From contig JAEXCA010000170.1 in the NCBI GenBank assembly GCA_023393755.1, positions 1-16,359 on the forward strand: a stretch of DNA of 16,359 nucleotides, in the 5' to 3' direction. The notes beneath the pieces were generated by a model. The model worked only from the letters and a program-made list of their open reading frames with translations. It did not search any database and was not told where the DNA came from. Both the position numbers and the translations under genes were made by a program. Below, piece by piece: positions 1-6,785 of the stretch (the stretch's first letter is position 1; every line of letters begins with the position of its first letter). Source of the stretch: Actinomycetes bacterium (lineage in GTDB: Bacteria > Actinomycetota > Actinomycetes > Propionibacteriales > Propionibacteriaceae).

Positions 1-1
1 G

Positions 2-358
2 GGGGCCGCGGCGCTGCGCCGCGCCGGGATCGACGTCCTGATCCTCTCCACCGAGACCAACCCGGTGGTCTCCGCCCGGGCGGCCAAGCTCGGCGTCGAA
101 TGCCTGCAGGGCATCGCCGGCAAGGGCGAGGCGCTGGTCGCCTGGTGTGCCGGGAAGGGCATCGACCCTCGCCGCGTCCTCTATCTCGGCAACGACGTGA
201 ACGACCTGCCCGGCTTCGCCGAGGTGGGCTGGCCGGTCGCCGTCGCCTCCGCCCAGCCCCCGGTCCGGGCCGCGGCCCGTGCCATCACGTCCGTGCCCGG
301 CGGGTACGGCGCCGTCCGCGAGATCGCCTCGTGGATCCTCGGAAAGGACCTGTCATGA
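2..358 (+). CDS. HAD-family phosphatase domain, C-terminal part (sialate cytidylyltransferase-associated), partial
   Basis: Only the last 118 residues are visible; the frame is open to the left edge, so the gene starts outside the window. The visible part has the late HAD motifs of the KdsC/NeuA-C type: a strand followed by STETNPVVSARAAKLG near the start, a conserved lysine in GKGEAL, and the acidic motif GNDVNDLPGF, which holds the Mg2+-binding aspartates. The end, PGGYGAVREIASWIL, is typical of KDO-8-phosphate phosphatase-like proteins. In many bacteria this domain is fused to, or sits next to, CMP-N-acylneuraminate cytidylyltransferase (NeuA), where it would dephosphorylate a nonulosonate 9-phosphate. 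I cannot see whether a cytidylyltransferase domain precedes it. Its stop overlaps the next start (ATGA, 355-358), which implies translational coupling to neuB. A GTG at 65 could be taken as a start but lies inside the conserved fold, so I reject it. Confidence 0.85.
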   Translation, partial: GAAALRRAGIDVLILSTETNPVVSARAAKLGVECLQGIAGKGEALVAWCAGKGIDPRRVLYLGNDVNDLPGFAEVGWPVAVASAQPPVRAAARAITSVPGGYGAVREIASWILGKDLS

Positions 359-1281
359 CCGCCTACCTCACTCCCAGGCTGCGCAGGCTCGGCGACCGGT
401 TGGTCGGACCGGGCCAGCCGGTCTACCTGATCGGCGAGATCGGGATCAACCACAACGGCGACCTGGCCAATGCGCTGAAGCTGATCGACATCGCGGTCGA
501 GGCCGGCCTCGACGCGGTCAAGTTCCAGAAGCGGATGCCCGAACTCTGCACCCCGCGCGATCAGTGGGAGATCGAGCGCGACACCCCCTGGGGCCGGATG
601 ACCTACCTCGACTACCGCCACCGGGTCGAGTTCGGCGAGCCGGAGTACCGCGCCATCGACGAGCACTGCCGGGCCCGCGGGATCGACTGGTTCGCCTCCC
701 CGTGGGACGTCGAGAGCGTGGAGTTCCTGGCCCGGTTCGACCTCCCTGCGCACAAGGTCGCCTCGGCCTGCCTGACCGACGACCAGTTGCTGCGGGCGCT
801 GCGGGCCACCGGGAGGACGATCATCCTCTCCACCGGCATGTCCACACCCGAGCAGATCCGCCATGCCGTCGAGGTGCTGGGCAGCCGCAACATCGTCCTG
901 CTGCACGCCACCAGCACCTACCCGGCCCCGCCGGAGGAGTTGAACCTGCGGATGATCGACACCCTGATGGCCGACTACCCCAACGTCCCGGTCGGCTACT
1001 CCGGACACGAGACCGGTCTGCAGACCACCGTCGCCGCGGTGGCCCGGGGAGCGGTGATGGTCGAGCGCCACATCACCCTGGACCGGGCGATGTGGGGTTC
1101 GGACCAGGCCGCCTCGGTGGAGCCCGCCGGCCTGACCAGGCTGGTCCGCGACATCCGGGTGATCGAGCAGGCCCTCGGCGACGGGGTCAAGCAGGTGTAC
1201 CCGGGAGAACTCGCCGCGATGCGCAAGCTCAGGCGGGTCGCCGGAGTGGTCGCCGGGGCGACCGGCGGAGTGGTCGCGTGA
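355..1281 (+). CDS. neuB: N-acetylneuraminate synthase family protein (NeuB-type), lacking SAF domain
   Basis: This 308-residue protein is a predicted nonulosonic (sialic) acid synthase. The family condenses phosphoenolpyruvate with an N-acyl hexosamine (phosphate) in the cytosol. Family landmarks in order are GEIGINHNGD (about residues 27-36), VKFQK (55-59), FASPWD, HATSTYPAP in place of the usual HCTSxYPAP, GYSGHETG (metal-ligand His) and VERHITLDRAMWGSDQAAS, equivalent to EKHFTLD..GpDh.aS. The catalytic TIM barrel is complete, but the protein ends soon after MRKLRR. The C-terminal SAF (antifreeze-like) domain of classical NeuB, usually about 340-350 residues in all, is absent. The ATG at 355 overlaps the upstream stop, and its own stop overlaps the next start (GTGA). 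Which sugar is made (Neu5Ac, Kdn, legionaminate or other) cannot be read from the sequence. Confidence 0.9.
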   Translation: MTAYLTPRLRRLGDRLVGPGQPVYLIGEIGINHNGDLANALKLIDIAVEAGLDAVKFQKRMPELCTPRDQWEIERDTPWGRMTYLDYRHRVEFGEPEYRAIDEHCRARGIDWFASPWDVESVEFLARFDLPAHKVASACLTDDQLLRALRATGRTIILSTGMSTPEQIRHAVEVLGSRNIVLLHATSTYPAPPEELNLRMIDTLMADYPNVPVGYSGHETGLQTTVAAVARGAVMVERHITLDRAMWGSDQAASVEPAGLTRLVRDIRVIEQALGDGVKQVYPGELAAMRKLRRVAGVVAGATGGVVA

Positions 1282-2285
1282 CCGCTCTGGCCCTGGTCGA
1301 GAGCCCGGTCCAACTGCTGCACGTCATCGAGTGGTGCCACGCCACCGGAACGGGGGAGGACACCCGGATCGCCGTCCTCGCCCCGCGCGACCGGACCAGC
1401 CGGGAGCAGCTGCGGGCCATGCTGGGCTACGCCGAGGAGGAGGGGACGGCGTCCCGCTGGTACGACCCCCGACGGAGCCCGGCCGCGCTGCTCGCGACGA
1501 TCGTCGGGCTGCGGCGCCAGGTGGCCGCGGCCGCCCGGCTGGTCGTGGGGGACCCGGTCTCGGGAGTGGTGCAGCTGCTGCTGCCCGCCCATCGCGGCGG
1601 CGGCCTGGTGGTGGTGGACGACGGCACCGCGACCATGGAGTTCGCCAGCCGGCTGGCCGAGCGGACGCCGCTGGCCCGGTGGGACGCCCGCGAGGCCGGC
1701 CTGGCGGCCCGGCTGCGCCGTCCGTCCGCGGCCCGGGCAGGCCGCCTGTTCAGCCCGTCGCCCTCCCGTCCGGTGACGGTCTTCACCGTGATGCCGGTCA
1801 GCCGGGTGCCCGGGCTGATGCTCCACCCCAACCGGTACGACTGGACCAGGCGGCGGTTCGGCCGGCCCGAGGTGGTGCCGGGGAGCGACATCGTCGGAAC
1901 CTCGCTGGTGGAGACCGGGATGGTGGCCGAAGCCGCCTACCTGGAGCAGGTGGCGAGGTTGGCCGGAAGCGCCGGACGGTACTACGCCCACCGCCGGGAG
2001 GGAGCCGACAAGCTCGCCAGGATCGCCGAGCGGACCGGGCTGCAGGTGGTGCGGCCGCGGGTGCCGCTGGAGATCGAGTTGCGCCGCGGACCGGTGGCCG
2101 AGCGGGTGATCAGCTTCCCGTCCTCGGTCGGCTACACCCTGCCGGTCGTCCTGGCGGACGTGGCCACCGAGTCCCGACTGCTGCCGGTGGAACCCGCCTG
2201 GCTGCAGCCGGGAGTGGGCGGCCGGGCGCAGGACTTCCTCACCACGATCGTGGCGCGGAAGCCGCTCAGCGCGGCACGAACGTAG
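1278..2285 (+). CDS. Putative sialyltransferase / polysialyltransferase-like glycosyltransferase (GT52/GT38-like)
   Basis: This 335-residue protein shows no signal peptide or membrane helix. The start LALVESPVQLLHVIEW resembles the first Rossmann strand of bacterial GT52 and polysialyltransferase-family proteins. Three motifs fit bacterial polysialyltransferases: D/E-D/E-G as VVVDDGTAT (DDG at 114-116), a histidine motif in RYYAHRRE (about 235-241; the family usually has HP), and a serine pair in FPSSVGYTL (SS at 282-283). In those enzymes these residues bind CMP-sialic acid and act in catalysis. The GTG start overlaps the neuB stop by four bases, so the gene belongs to the same operon and should transfer the sugar that neuB makes. 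The 3' end overlaps the convergent small membrane protein gene by 20 bases. The assignment rests on motifs plus context; the acceptor and linkage are unknown. Confidence 0.7.
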   Translation: MTALALVESPVQLLHVIEWCHATGTGEDTRIAVLAPRDRTSREQLRAMLGYAEEEGTASRWYDPRRSPAALLATIVGLRRQVAAAARLVVGDPVSGVVQLLLPAHRGGGLVVVDDGTATMEFASRLAERTPLARWDAREAGLAARLRRPSAARAGRLFSPSPSRPVTVFTVMPVSRVPGLMLHPNRYDWTRRRFGRPEVVPGSDIVGTSLVETGMVAEAAYLEQVARLAGSAGRYYAHRREGADKLARIAERTGLQVVRPRVPLEIELRRGPVAERVISFPSSVGYTLPVVLADVATESRLLPVEPAWLQPGVGGRAQDFLTTIVARKPLSAART

Positions 2286-2577
2286 GCCAGCCGCCGCTGA
2301 AGACCAGGTTGTAGCCCAGGCCGTGGGCCACGATGTAGCCGATCCCGAGCACTACCACGAGGAGCACGAGCGCGAAGATCCCGATGCCGAGCACCCGTCC
2401 GACCGGGTGCGGTGGGGGCAGCGGTGCGTCGTCGTCGTGGACCTCGGCGTCGCCGCCGGTGCCCCACGCCATGGCGCGCACGCCGAAGGAGAACAGTGCC
2501 GGCAGGCCGGCGCCCAGCACCGCCCCGATCAGGAGAATCCGCCAGGCCGCGTCCAGCGCGGCGAGGATCTGGGTCAC
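2266..2577 (-). CDS. Small two-helix membrane protein coupled to PiT transporter
   Basis: This 103-residue protein is of unknown function. It has two clear hydrophobic segments, at about residues 13-38 (RILLIGAVLGAGLPALFSFGV) and 62-85 (VLGIGIFALVLLVVVLGIGYIV). They are separated by an acidic, proline-rich linker (GGDAEVHDDDAPLPPPHP). The GTG start at 2577 overlaps the stop of the phosphate transporter in a GTGA, so the two are almost certainly translated together. I infer an accessory or stabilising subunit of the PiT transporter. PiT genes are often paired with a PhoU-like DUF47 protein, and none is seen here. The frame stays open upstream on the complementary strand, but that part lies antisense to pitA coding sequence and is not real. 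The end overlaps the convergent glycosyltransferase gene by 20 bases. Confidence 0.8.
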   Translation of the reverse strand: MTQILAALDAAWRILLIGAVLGAGLPALFSFGVRAMAWGTGGDAEVHDDDAPLPPPHPVGRVLGIGIFALVLLVVVLGIGYIVAHGLGYNLVFSGGWPTFVPR

Positions 2578-3818
2578 TGGGTCACCCCCTGGGAGACGGG
2601 CGCCGGGTCGGTGACCTCGGCGGCGGAATCGGGGTTCCACTCGTCGTTGACGTTGTGCTTGCCGATCGGATCCCGGCGGGAGTGCAGCCACATCCACAGC
2701 CAGCCGCCGACCATCAGCACGAAGACCGTCACCGCGCCGGCGGTGCCGCCGATCACGTGACCGATCCACCACATCACCGCGCCCACCAGGCCGGCCGCGG
2801 GCAGGGTGGTCAGCCACGCCATGCCCATCCGTCCGGCGACCCCCCAGCGCACCTCGGCGCCCTTGCGTCCCAGCCCGGAACCCAGGATCGAGCCGGTGGC
2901 GACGTGGGTGGTCGAGAGCGGGAAGCCGAGCTGGCTGGAGGTGAGGATGACCGCGGCCGAGGAACTCTCGGCGGCCATGCCCTGTGGCGAGGAGATCTCG
3001 ATCAGGCCCTTGCCCATGGTGCGGATGATCCGCCAGCCGCCGATGTAGGTGCCGGAGGCGATCGCCAGGGCACAGGTGATCTTCACCCACAGCGGAACCT
3101 GGTGGGTGTCGGTCCAGTACCCGGTGGCGAGCAGGCCCAGGGTGATCACGCCCATCGTCTTCTGGGCATCGTTGGTGCCGTGGGAGAGGGAGAGCAGCGA
3201 CGCCGTCCCGATCTGTCCCCAGCGGAAGCCGGCCTCCTGGTAGCGGCGGTTCACCCCTTCGGTGACCTTGAACACCAGCTTGGTGCCGATCATCGCCACG
3301 ATGATCGCGATCGCCGGTGAGATCAGGCCCGGCAGGATCACCTTGCCGACCACGCCGTCGAGCTTGTAGCCCTCGCCGATCCACTTCACGCCGCCGAAGC
3401 CGAGGCCGGCGATGGTGGCGCCGATCAGGCCGCCGAACAGCGCGTGCGACGAGCTGGACGGCAGGCCCCACAGCCAGGTGAGGATGTTCCAGATGATCGC
3501 CCCGGCCAGCCCGGCCATGAGGATCAGCAGCAGCGCGCCGCCCCCGTTGCCCATCACCTCGGGGATCGGGGTTCCGTCCGGATTCTGGATCCGGATGACG
3601 GCGTTGGTGACGGTGATGGCGACCTCGACGGAGAGGAAGGCACCGACCAGATTCAGAATGGCGCAGAGCGTGACGGCGGCTTTGGGGGTGAGCGCCTTGG
3701 TCGCGATCGACGTAGCCATGGCGTTCGCGGTGTCGTGAAAACCATTGGTGAAATCGAAGGCAAGGGCGGTCACGACGACGAGCGCCAAGAGTATGAACTC
3801 AGGGGACACATCAGCCAT
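2574..3818 (-). CDS. pitA: Inorganic phosphate transporter, PiT family
   Basis: This 414-residue integral membrane protein should be a low-affinity cation-coupled phosphate transporter. It carries both PiT signature repeats: an N-terminal FDFTNGFHDTANAMATSIATKAL and an inner SHGTNDAQKTMGVITLGLL. A third conserved loop, GFPLSTTHVATGSILGSGLG, is also present. Many hydrophobic segments (FILLALVVVTALAFDF, ALLLILMAGLAGAIIW and others) fit the roughly ten-helix fold. A polar C-terminal tail follows the last helix. I chose ATG 3818 (MADVSPEF) because it starts just before the first helix. A GTG at 3833 would add five residues. Neither has an obvious Shine-Dalgarno sequence. The gene is divergent from metG and coupled downstream to a small membrane protein. 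A lone GTTCACC-like heptamer just upstream resembles half a PHO box, but without the usual direct repeat I do not call phosphate control. Confidence 0.95.
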   Translation of the reverse strand: MADVSPEFILLALVVVTALAFDFTNGFHDTANAMATSIATKALTPKAAVTLCAILNLVGAFLSVEVAITVTNAVIRIQNPDGTPIPEVMGNGGGALLLILMAGLAGAIIWNILTWLWGLPSSSSHALFGGLIGATIAGLGFGGVKWIGEGYKLDGVVGKVILPGLISPAIAIIVAMIGTKLVFKVTEGVNRRYQEAGFRWGQIGTASLLSLSHGTNDAQKTMGVITLGLLATGYWTDTHQVPLWVKITCALAIASGTYIGGWRIIRTMGKGLIEISSPQGMAAESSSAAVILTSSQLGFPLSTTHVATGSILGSGLGRKGAEVRWGVAGRMGMAWLTTLPAAGLVGAVMWWIGHVIGGTAGAVTVFVLMVGGWLWMWLHSRRDPIGKHNVNDEWNPDSAAEVTDPAPVSQGVTQ

Positions 3819-3848
3819 CGTAAGGGTGAACACCGGGTTGCGGAAACT

Positions 3849-3882
3849 GGGATTCTCGCTAGCCGCGCTAGCGCGGAATCCC
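3849..3882. repeat. Inverted repeat GGGATTC...GAATCCC enclosing GCTAGC half-sites
   Basis: GGGATTC (3849-3855) pairs with GAATCCC (3876-3882), and the arms can be extended outward with CT/AG. Inside, GCTAGC occurs twice around a three-base CGC centre, so the whole is an imperfect hairpin or operator-like dyad. It lies 31 bases upstream of the pitA start in the divergent pitA/metG region. That position fits a regulator site or promoter-proximal structure better than a terminator, because no gene ends here. Confidence 0.55.
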
Positions 3883-3931
3883 CAGCGGGAAACGGTTCGG
3901 CCGCCCGTATCGGCCTAGCCACGCTAGCGCG
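3859..3931. repeat. Two copies of a 17-bp GCTAGC-containing motif, 56 bp apart
   Basis: CTAGCCGCGCTAGCGCG (3859-3875) recurs at 3915-3931 with one change (CTAGCCACGCTAGCGCG). The copies are in the same orientation, with starts 56 bases apart. Each has an internal near-dyad symmetry. Placed in the gap between divergent genes, they look like paired binding sites for an unidentified regulator. I do not recognise the motif. Confidence 0.55.
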
Positions 3932-3976
3932 TTTTGCGGATTCCGGATCGGTCGCCGGCGCCCTTCGCCCCTCCCT

Positions 3977-4046
3977 CGCCGAGGGCCTGTGTCGTCGTCG
4001 AGGGCTCGTCCCCGGGGGAGGCCCTCGGCGGGTTGGGAGGCCCTCG
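3977..4046. repeat. Cluster of competing GAGGGCCT / AGGCCCTC stems upstream of metG
   Basis: CGCCGAGGGCCT (3977-3988) is a perfect complement of AGGCCCTCGGCG (4019-4030), a 12-bp stem with a 30-base loop. A 12-base direct repeat, GGGAGGCCCTCG, sits at 4016-4027 and again at 4035-4046. A related CGAGGGCTCG lies in the loop at 3999-4008. The left arm could therefore pair with either right copy. If metG is leaderless (see 4105-4118) this region is not transcribed with metG, so an RNA switch is unlikely. A DNA-level or transcript-end role remains open. Confidence 0.4.
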
Positions 4047-4104
4047 AACGAAGGGGGTGCGGGTCGTCGAGGTCGCCGGGGCGAGCCGGTCGGGCGGCTG
4101 CCGA

Positions 4105-4118
4105 TAGGATTCGGCCCA
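4105..4118 (+). promoter_or_regulatory. Predicted leaderless promoter of metG (-10 TAGGAT)
   Basis: TAGGAT (4105-4110) fits the actinobacterial TANNNT -10 element and ends seven bases before the metG ATG at 4118. Transcription would start at, or next to, the start codon. No Shine-Dalgarno sequence lies between them, and the -35 region is not distinct. Confidence 0.55.
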
Positions 4119-5902
4119 TGGCGTCTTCCATCCTCACCGCGGTTGCCTGGCCCTATGCCAATGGCCCGCGGCACATCGGTCACGTGTCCGGCTTCGGGGT
4201 TCCCTCCGACGTGTTCTCCCGCTACATGCGGATGGCCGGGCACGACGTCCTGATGGTCTCGGGGACGGACGAGCACGGCACCGCGATCCAGGTGCAGGCC
4301 GACAAGGAAGGGCTCACCCCGCAGCAGACCGCCGACAAGTACCACCGGGTGATCGCCGAGGATCTGCAGGGCCTGGGCTGTTGTTACGACCTGTACACCC
4401 GCACCACCACCCGCAACCACCGCGAGGTCGTCCAGGAGCTGTTCCGGACGCTGCACCGCAACGGCTACCTGGTCGCCGAACGGCAGATGGGCGCGATCTC
4501 CCCCTCCACCGGACGGACGCTGCCGGACCGCTACATCGAGGGCATCTGCCCGCTCTGCGGGTACGACGGAGCCCGCGGTGACCAGTGCGACAACTGCGGC
4601 CGGCAACTCGACCCGGCCGACCTGAAGAACCCGCGCTCCCGGATCAACGGCGAGGTGCCGGAGTTCGTCGAGACCGAGCACTTCTTCCTCGACCTGCCGG
4701 CGCTGGCCGGGGCGCTGGGGGAGTGGCTGGAGACCCGCACCGACTGGCGTCCCAATGTGCTGCGGTTCAGCGAGAACCTGCTGAAGGAGCTGCGTCCCCG
4801 CGCCATCACCCGCGACCTCGACTGGGGGGTGCCGATCCCGCTGCCGGAGTGGGAGGACGCTCCGATGAAGCGGATCTACGTCTGGTTCGACGCGGTGATC
4901 GGCTACCTGTCGGCGTCCATCGAGTGGGCCCGGCGCTCCGGCAACCCGGACGCCTGGCGCACCTGGTGGCAGAACGCCGAGGCCCGCTCGTACTACTTCA
5001 TGGGCAAGGACAACATCACCTTCCACTCGGTCATCTGGCCGGGCATCCTGCTCGGCGTGAATGGCCAGGGTGACAAGGGCGGATCCCCGTCCGCCTACGG
5101 CCCGCTTGATCTGCCGACCGAGATCGTCTCCTCGGAATTCCTCACCATGTCGGGTTCGAAGCTGGCTTCTTCCCGCGGTCACGTGATCTACGTACGGGAT
5201 TTCCTGGCCGAGTTCGGCCCGGACGCGCTGCGGTATTTCATCGCGGTGGCCGGCCCGGAGAACCAGGATTCCGATTTCACCTGGGAGGAGTTCGTCCGCC
5301 GGACCAACTACGAGTTGGCCAACGAGTGGGGCAACCTGGTCAACCGGTCGATCTCGATGGCGCACAAGAATGTCGGCGCCATCCCGGCCGCCGGCGAACT
5401 GACCGACGCCGATCAGGAGTTGCTCGCCGCTTCGAAGGCCGCCTTCGGCACGGTGGGTGACCTGTGGGGACGCTGCAAGTTCAAGGCCGCCACCACCGAG
5501 GCGATGCGGATCGTCGGGCTGGCGAACAAGTACATCTCCGACCAAGAGCCGTGGAAGCTGAAGGACGATCCGGCCCGCCGCGACACCGTCCTGCACGTCG
5601 CGCTGCAGGTGGTGCAGGACTGCAACACCCTGCTGACGCCCCTGCTGCCGCACGCCTCCCAGAAGGTGTTCGAGGCGCTCGGTGGTTCGGGGGTCTGGGC
5701 GGCTCAGCCCGACCTGATCGAGGTGAGTGAGGAAGGCGGGTCGGAGTACCCGGTGCTGACCGGTGACTACACCGCGCAACAGGCCAGGTGGGAGTCCCGT
5801 CCGCTCGCGGTGGGCACGCCGCTGGCCAAGCCGACGCCGATCTTCGCCAAGCTGGACGACACCCTGGCCCAGACCGGTCCCAGCTGGGCCCCGATCGCCT
5901 GA
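4118..5902 (+). CDS. metG: Methionine--tRNA ligase
   Basis: This 594-residue class I aminoacyl-tRNA synthetase charges tRNA-Met in the cytosol. The N-terminus TAVAWPYANGPRHIGH holds the HIGH motif at 19-22, and MVSGTDEHGTAI follows. A zinc knuckle has four cysteines, CPLC at 144-147 and CDNC at 157-160. The methionine-pocket region reads IYVWFDAVIGYLSAS, followed by YYFMGKDNITFHSVIWPG. The KMSKS loop is degenerate, SGSKLASSRG, with K348-L-A-S-S. The anticodon-binding helical domain includes NRSISMAHKNVG and ISDQEPWKLKDDP. There is no C-terminal tRNA-binding (EMAP-like) extension. ATG 4118 is chosen because it directly precedes the conserved fold and has a -10 box at leaderless spacing. The frame is open further upstream (from 3989), but that stretch matches nothing in the family. 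The gene is divergent from pitA. Confidence 0.97.
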   Translation: MASSILTAVAWPYANGPRHIGHVSGFGVPSDVFSRYMRMAGHDVLMVSGTDEHGTAIQVQADKEGLTPQQTADKYHRVIAEDLQGLGCCYDLYTRTTTRNHREVVQELFRTLHRNGYLVAERQMGAISPSTGRTLPDRYIEGICPLCGYDGARGDQCDNCGRQLDPADLKNPRSRINGEVPEFVETEHFFLDLPALAGALGEWLETRTDWRPNVLRFSENLLKELRPRAITRDLDWGVPIPLPEWEDAPMKRIYVWFDAVIGYLSASIEWARRSGNPDAWRTWWQNAEARSYYFMGKDNITFHSVIWPGILLGVNGQGDKGGSPSAYGPLDLPTEIVSSEFLTMSGSKLASSRGHVIYVRDFLAEFGPDALRYFIAVAGPENQDSDFTWEEFVRRTNYELANEWGNLVNRSISMAHKNVGAIPAAGELTDADQELLAASKAAFGTVGDLWGRCKFKAATTEAMRIVGLANKYISDQEPWKLKDDPARRDTVLHVALQVVQDCNTLLTPLLPHASQKVFEALGGSGVWAAQPDLIEVSEEGGSEYPVLTGDYTAQQARWESRPLAVGTPLAKPTPIFAKLDDTLAQTGPSWAPIA

Positions 5903-5959
5903 GCGGACCGACCGCTACTCGATCTCCACCTCCGACAGCGAGGGCGGTGCGGGCCGGGA

Positions 5960-5978
5960 GCCCTCGGGCAGGGAGGGC
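5960..5978. terminator. Possible metG terminator hairpin
   Basis: GCCCTC (5960-5965) pairs with GAGGGC (5973-5978) around a seven-base loop. It lies about 58 bases after the metG stop and just before the end of the convergent GH172 remnant. There is no T-tract, and the stem is short, so this is weak. Confidence 0.3.
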
Positions 5979-5986
5979 GAGTCCAG

Positions 5987-6739
5987 CTAGAACAGCGCGG
6001 TGGACGCGATGTCGTCCTGGAGCAGCCGATAGCGGAAGCGGCCGCCATTGTGCTGCGCCGGCCCGATGCCCAGCGCCTGCACGGTCACCCGGAGGTCGCT
6101 CTCGAACGCGATGTCGTCCAGGATGTGCCACCGGTACATCCCGAAGCGCTGCTGGCTGGCGTAGAGGCCGTCCGGCTTGAGCACCTGGTTGAACCCCAGG
6201 TAGGGCGTGGTGAACTCGGCGTACCCGCTCCCCGGCAGCTCGAAGCCCCAGGCGCCGCCGACGTAGTCCTCCGTGCCGGTGCCACAGATGGTGGGCCACT
6301 CCGAATCGCCGTCGAGGTAGAACTTCAGTTCGCCCTCACCCCACCAGCCCGGTGAGTTGGACTGCCAGGCCAGGTACGTCCCGACGTAACGGCCGCGGCC
6401 GTGGACGGTCTCCAGGAGGGTGTGGATCCCGTCGACCGCCACCCGGGACCTGCGCCAGTGGCCGTGGAAGTACAGCGCGTCCTCGGGCACCGGGCCCAGG
6501 GCGTAGTCGACCTGGTAGTACAGGACGGCCGGCTCCGCGTCGAGGTTCTCCACGGTGATCCGCGCCGCCCTGTGGAAGGGCATCGCCCAGTAGCTGTTGA
6601 AGCCGCCGTTCGGGTTCGCTGCGATGGGCTGGGAGGACACCTGGGAGAACACTCCCCAGCCATTGCAGTGGAAGTCGCCCAGCGGTACCTCGACGGCTGG
6701 CGTGTCGCCATCAAGATCTAGCCGCCGGGAACCATCCAC
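5987..6739 (-). pseudogene. GH172 (DUF2961) glycosidase fragment, 5'-truncated
   Basis: The frame encodes the C-terminal two thirds of a DUF2961 / glycoside hydrolase family 172 protein, a family that includes alpha-D-fructo- and arabinofuranosidases. Conserved stretches in order are DTPAVEVPLGDF, GFNSYWAMPF, LYYQVDYALGPVPEDALYFHGHW, GRGRYVGTYLAWQSN, GWWGEGELKFYLDGD, CGTGTEDYVGGAWGFE and YRWHILDDIAFESDL. It ends normally at LLQDDIASTALF. Family members are about 350 residues or more; here roughly the first 100 are missing, and recognisable homology starts only at about 6720. The first possible start, GTG 6739, lies inside the stem of a hairpin, has no ribosome site, and is preceded by open but unrelated sequence. 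I infer a remnant left by a deletion or recombination that joined it to the end of the methyltransferase locus. No frameshift is seen in the remaining part, so the loss may be recent. Confidence 0.75.
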
Positions 6740-6770
6740 CGCTCCGGCCTGATCCCAGGCCGGAGCGGTG
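6737..6770 (-). terminator. Perfect 15-bp-stem hairpin terminator after the methyltransferase gene
   Basis: CACCGCTCCGGCCTG (6737-6751) is an exact complement of CAGGCCGGAGCGGTG (6756-6770), with the four-base loop ATCC. It begins 15 bases after the methyltransferase stop codon (6786-6788, read on the minus strand). There is no T-tract, as is common for actinobacterial stem-loop terminators. Confidence 0.75.
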
Positions 6771-6785
6771 CGGCGGCTGGTCGGC

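Noticed and set aside
3819..3835. PHO box upstream of pitA
   Set aside because: Only one GTTCACC heptamer is present; the tandem repeat spacing needed for PhoP binding is missing.
3834..4117. T-box or SAM riboswitch upstream of metG
   Set aside because: No T-box core sequence or recognisable riboswitch helix set is visible, and the best promoter is at the start codon.
3770..5779. A 669-codon open frame on the minus strand across metG and the pitA upstream region
   Set aside because: It is antisense to the unmistakable metG sequence, shows a biased arginine/glycine/valine-rich composition and no motif; such frames are common in GC-rich DNA.
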